A DNA stretch of 64,000 nt, taken from the NCBI GenBank assembly GCA_031763025.1, contig JASSKH010000025.1, positions 10,407,665-10,471,664 on the forward strand. The letters run 5' to 3'. The notes under the pieces are model-generated. The model worked only from the letters and a program-made list of their open reading frames with translations, ran no database searches and had not been told where the DNA came from. The translations under genes were made by a program, and so were the position numbers. Position 1 is the first letter of the stretch. Each line of letters starts with the position of its first letter. Source of the stretch: Macrocystis pyrifera (taxonomy: Eukaryota > Sar > Phaeophyceae > Laminariales > Laminariaceae). Shown here piece after piece: positions 63,113 to 64,000 of the stretch.

Positions 63113-63414
63113 GGGGGGGGCTACTACAGTATATATGTGACCCCGGATTTGAGTTACGACTTCAATAGGCGCAGGAGCAGAAGAAATATGAAATGGGATG
63201 GAAGAACAGTGAAAAAGAATTGCGCTAACGCCGAAAATCAAACCTGCTGTGCCTACATACATACCTGTATCGGCTTGGATCGATTTTCGGCAACGGTTTG
63301 CTTTTTCGTTGACAGGTGTCGTTTCGAGTTGTATTTTCGTTCGACCTATATCCTTATCCATCGCTATTGCATCTTGGCACCCGGTTATGTACTGTAGACC
63401 GAAACAATGACTGC

Positions 63415-64000
63415 AATAGGCCAGTGGCATGAAACTGATCCAAGGCTGCTATTTATTCAACACGCTAGCGCGGGGAAACTGATCCCAAGACTGTTCCTGC
63501 GCCCCAATATTGTCGAGTGGTGGGAAACTTATCCAGCTGTACTATTATGCGCCAGTGTTGAGAAACCGATCTCAAGACTACCTAGCTGCTCTCCAATCTG
63601 TCTGGGAAACTGAGCCTAATGTAGAGTACTACTGCTGTCCACATTGCCAGTGGAAAACCGATCCAGAGCTACTACAATACGCCACTGTTGGGAAACTGAA
63701 GATCCCAAGACTATTGAAGATCAGATCCCAAGACTACTATTGAAACTGAAGATCCCAAGACTATTTTTAGTTCTGGTACTTGTCCCCGCTGTGTGAGCGC
63801 TGAGAACCTGATCCAAGAGTACTACTGGTGCACTGCTTCTTCACTACCTCGTATTTCAGCGGTGAAAAGCTGGTCCAAGACTGATATTGTTATATTTACG
63901 CTTCTGTTGAGAAACTTACCCCAGAACTACTCGTGCTCCCCAGTATGTCAGCAATACCAAGACTACCATGTACTTCTCCCCAACAAGCCAGTTTTGACAC
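63415..64000. repeat. degenerate minisatellite, units of about 40-50 bp, running off the window
   Basis: The core gggaaactgatcccaagact with gtactactg..c.. spacers is repeated at about 63428, 63475, 63524, 63560, 63605, 63650, 63690 and onward. Frames through it (63407-63743) are repeat shadows. Confidence 0.7.

Overview
The window is nuclear DNA from a eukaryote with introns, and it is very rich in mobile elements. The best lineage clue is at the right-hand end. Phase-consistent exons there encode a bZIP DNA-binding region followed by a PAS domain, with linker motifs (TPYR; FDV...MQQLQ) that I associate with bZIP-PAS proteins of photosynthetic stramenopiles (brown algae, diatoms and relatives). 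A stramenopile alga is therefore my best guess. No rRNA, no intact tRNA and no organellar gene was seen.

Layout. 1-590: possible end of a hAT-like element and an unassigned coding-like stretch. 943-8539: a 12-exon, decayed gene on the + strand with an AT-hook-like N-terminus, a DUF6729-type zinc region, a DDE (RNase H fold) transposase core, and a DEDDy 3'-5' exonuclease lying between the second Asp and the final Glu. 9940-11860: an array of about 25 short TAAC...GTTA palindromes. 13250-18700: terminal-inverted-repeat (TIR) elements, a small ORF, a 20-bp minisatellite and tandem copies of a roughly 260-bp dispersed repeat. 18863-24239: a 105-bp MITE split by a young Ty3/gypsy chromovirus-type retrotransposon with LTRs that read as identical. 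24900-30100: hairpin repeats, a 1188-bp non-autonomous hAT element with a perfect 8-bp target duplication, and second copies of earlier repeats, partly inverted. 30490-32480 (- strand): remains of a DIRS-type element with RNase H and tyrosine recombinase. 32560-39880: more TIR families, an inverted piece of the palindrome array and a minisatellite. 40160-45400: homopolymer C, low-complexity ORFs, a long hairpin and a tandem duplication. 46100-51300: three blocks of a 42-bp minisatellite built on the palindrome AATTGTCCGGACAATT, plus other repeats.

54006-61497: bZIP-PAS gene exons. The large intron between its third and fourth recognised exons holds a TIR element and a 5'-truncated, frameshifted LINE. 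61856-64000: a tandem pair of roughly 520-bp units that share their terminus with the LINE, another LINE tail, and a minisatellite. The window ends before the 3' part of the bZIP-PAS gene.

Few genes here act together. The bZIP-PAS gene is the only convincing host gene. Everything else is element-encoded or repeat, and nesting gives a relative insertion order (Ty3 into MITE; MITEs into TIR repeats; LINE into the bZIP-PAS intron). All exon borders, target duplications and homologies were read by eye; no alignment or database search was run.
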